Assembly: GCA_017443235.1 (NCBI GenBank) | Contig: JAFSOV010000009.1 | Coordinates: 1-60,360, forward strand | Direction: 5' to 3' | Length of the DNA stretch: 60,360 nt | Source: Alphaproteobacteria bacterium | GTDB lineage: Bacteria > Pseudomonadota > Alphaproteobacteria > Rs-D84 | Shown here: positions 60,195-60,360 of the stretch, in pieces | How the letters are laid out: every line of letters begins with the position of its first letter | Numbering within the stretch: the first letter of the stretch is position 1 | Translations under genes and position numbers: made by a program | The notes under the pieces: model-generated | Database searches by the model: none | What the model saw: the letters and a program-made list of their open reading frames with translations, nothing else | Told to the model about the DNA's origin: nothing

Positions 60195-60360
60195 TTTCCA
60201 ACAACAAACCCGTCACCCCAATCCGCAACAGATTGACCGCCGATATAGCATTGCAAATCTTCAAAACCTTTTTTCAATTGATTCTTTTTAACAACGTGCG
60301 CCGTCACAACGCCTCCAACGGTTCCCAATACAACACCTGCAATACTGTCGGACGCAAGGC
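60191..60360 (-). CDS. Partial gene, Gly/Val-rich membrane-like tail (runs off window)
   Basis: Only the last 56 codons are seen. They read LASDSIAGVVLGTVGGVVTA, a hydrophobic Gly/Val segment like a membrane helix, then a basic stretch HVVKKNQLKKGFEDLQCYIG and a tail ending ADWGDGFVVGN. The single Cys sits in LQCYIGGQ. The reading frame is open to the right edge, so it is a C-terminal fragment of an envelope-linked protein of unknown family. Confidence 0.6.
   Translation of the reverse strand, partial: LASDSIAGVVLGTVGGVVTAHVVKKNQLKKGFEDLQCYIGGQSVADWGDGFVVGN

Overview
The window is a gene-dense chromosomal stretch from an uncultured-looking alphaproteobacterium. The lineage signs are a GapR/DUF2312 protein, an RHH_4 ribbon-helix-helix protein, a C-terminal J-domain protein with a cysteine-bearing N-terminus, a DciA-like DUF721 protein, an AddB-type nuclease and two outer-membrane barrels ending in Phe. 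The dispersed hairpin repeats and the run of short secreted paralogues suggest a host-associated, gut-type lineage; that placement is inference. I see no rRNA, tRNA, CRISPR array, insertion sequence or prophage. Promoters mostly read TTGNNN, 16-17 bp, TATAAT or TATCAT, and many genes follow purine-rich ribosome sites or overlap the upstream stop by 1-4 bases.

Layout. 1-1,080: a secreted protein gene (221-787), repeats, and an inverted-repeat element (828-942). 1,087-4,090: TrhA/hemolysin III, a Firmicutes-style GltX, and TrmB. 4,093-6,886: an unrecognised gene divergent from a four-gene unit (membrane protein, unknown protein, SUKH-like protein, RHH_4). 6,890-10,286: a YbeY-Lnt fusion and RarA. 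10,278-12,270: two outer-membrane barrels. 12,376-19,623: FtsK, a PAP2 phosphatase, an S41 family protein without its catalytic dyad, SecF, SecD and YajC. 19,750-22,822: a second secreted paralogue with a second inverted-repeat element, MutL and GreA. 22,937-27,776: LptF/G, a 43-residue membrane peptide, a Xer recombinase, a J-domain protein, TrxB and SerS. 27,881-30,333: an unknown gene and TypA/BipA. 30,413-35,938: a surface-glycan cluster of six glycosyltransferase-type genes in two convergent blocks. 35,961-43,546: RecA, an MFS transporter, SecB, MltA, DUF721, RuvC, YebC, RuvA and MnmE. 43,547-50,059: a small unknown gene, an acyl-CoA synthetase, XthA, AddB, EngB and RsmI. 50,096-53,276: an LpoA-like lipoprotein, a Cys-rich membrane-anchored peptide, a structured RNA, and a Stealth-family sugar-phosphotransferase. 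53,279-60,167: pyruvate kinase, GapR, RNHCP, ComEC, TruA, Fmt, Def and RmuC. A partial gene runs off the right edge.

The genes fall into a few jobs: envelope building (Lnt, LptF/G, SecDF-YajC, SecB, MltA, LpoA-like, outer-membrane proteins, glycan enzymes), DNA repair and chromosome handling (RarA, FtsK, MutL, Xer, RecA, RuvA, RuvC, AddB, XthA, RmuC, GapR), and translation (GltX, SerS, TrmB, MnmE, TruA, Fmt, Def, RsmI, EngB, TypA, YbeY).

The most interesting signals are as follows. (1) A roughly 231-nt RNA at 52,013-52,243 has its own promoter, a perfect 10-bp end-to-end helix, a multi-hairpin core and a pseudoknot. It sits just before the Stealth gene, and its closing helix competes with its own terminator. 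(2) Two elements lie upstream of the two secreted paralogues, each with two recombination-site-like arms around a 61-bp centre. The arm cores match within an element but differ between elements, and the centres align best in opposite orientation, as expected of invertible DNA switches. (3) YbeY and Lnt are fused into one protein. (4) An S41 family protein carries Gly and Asn where Ser and Lys should be.
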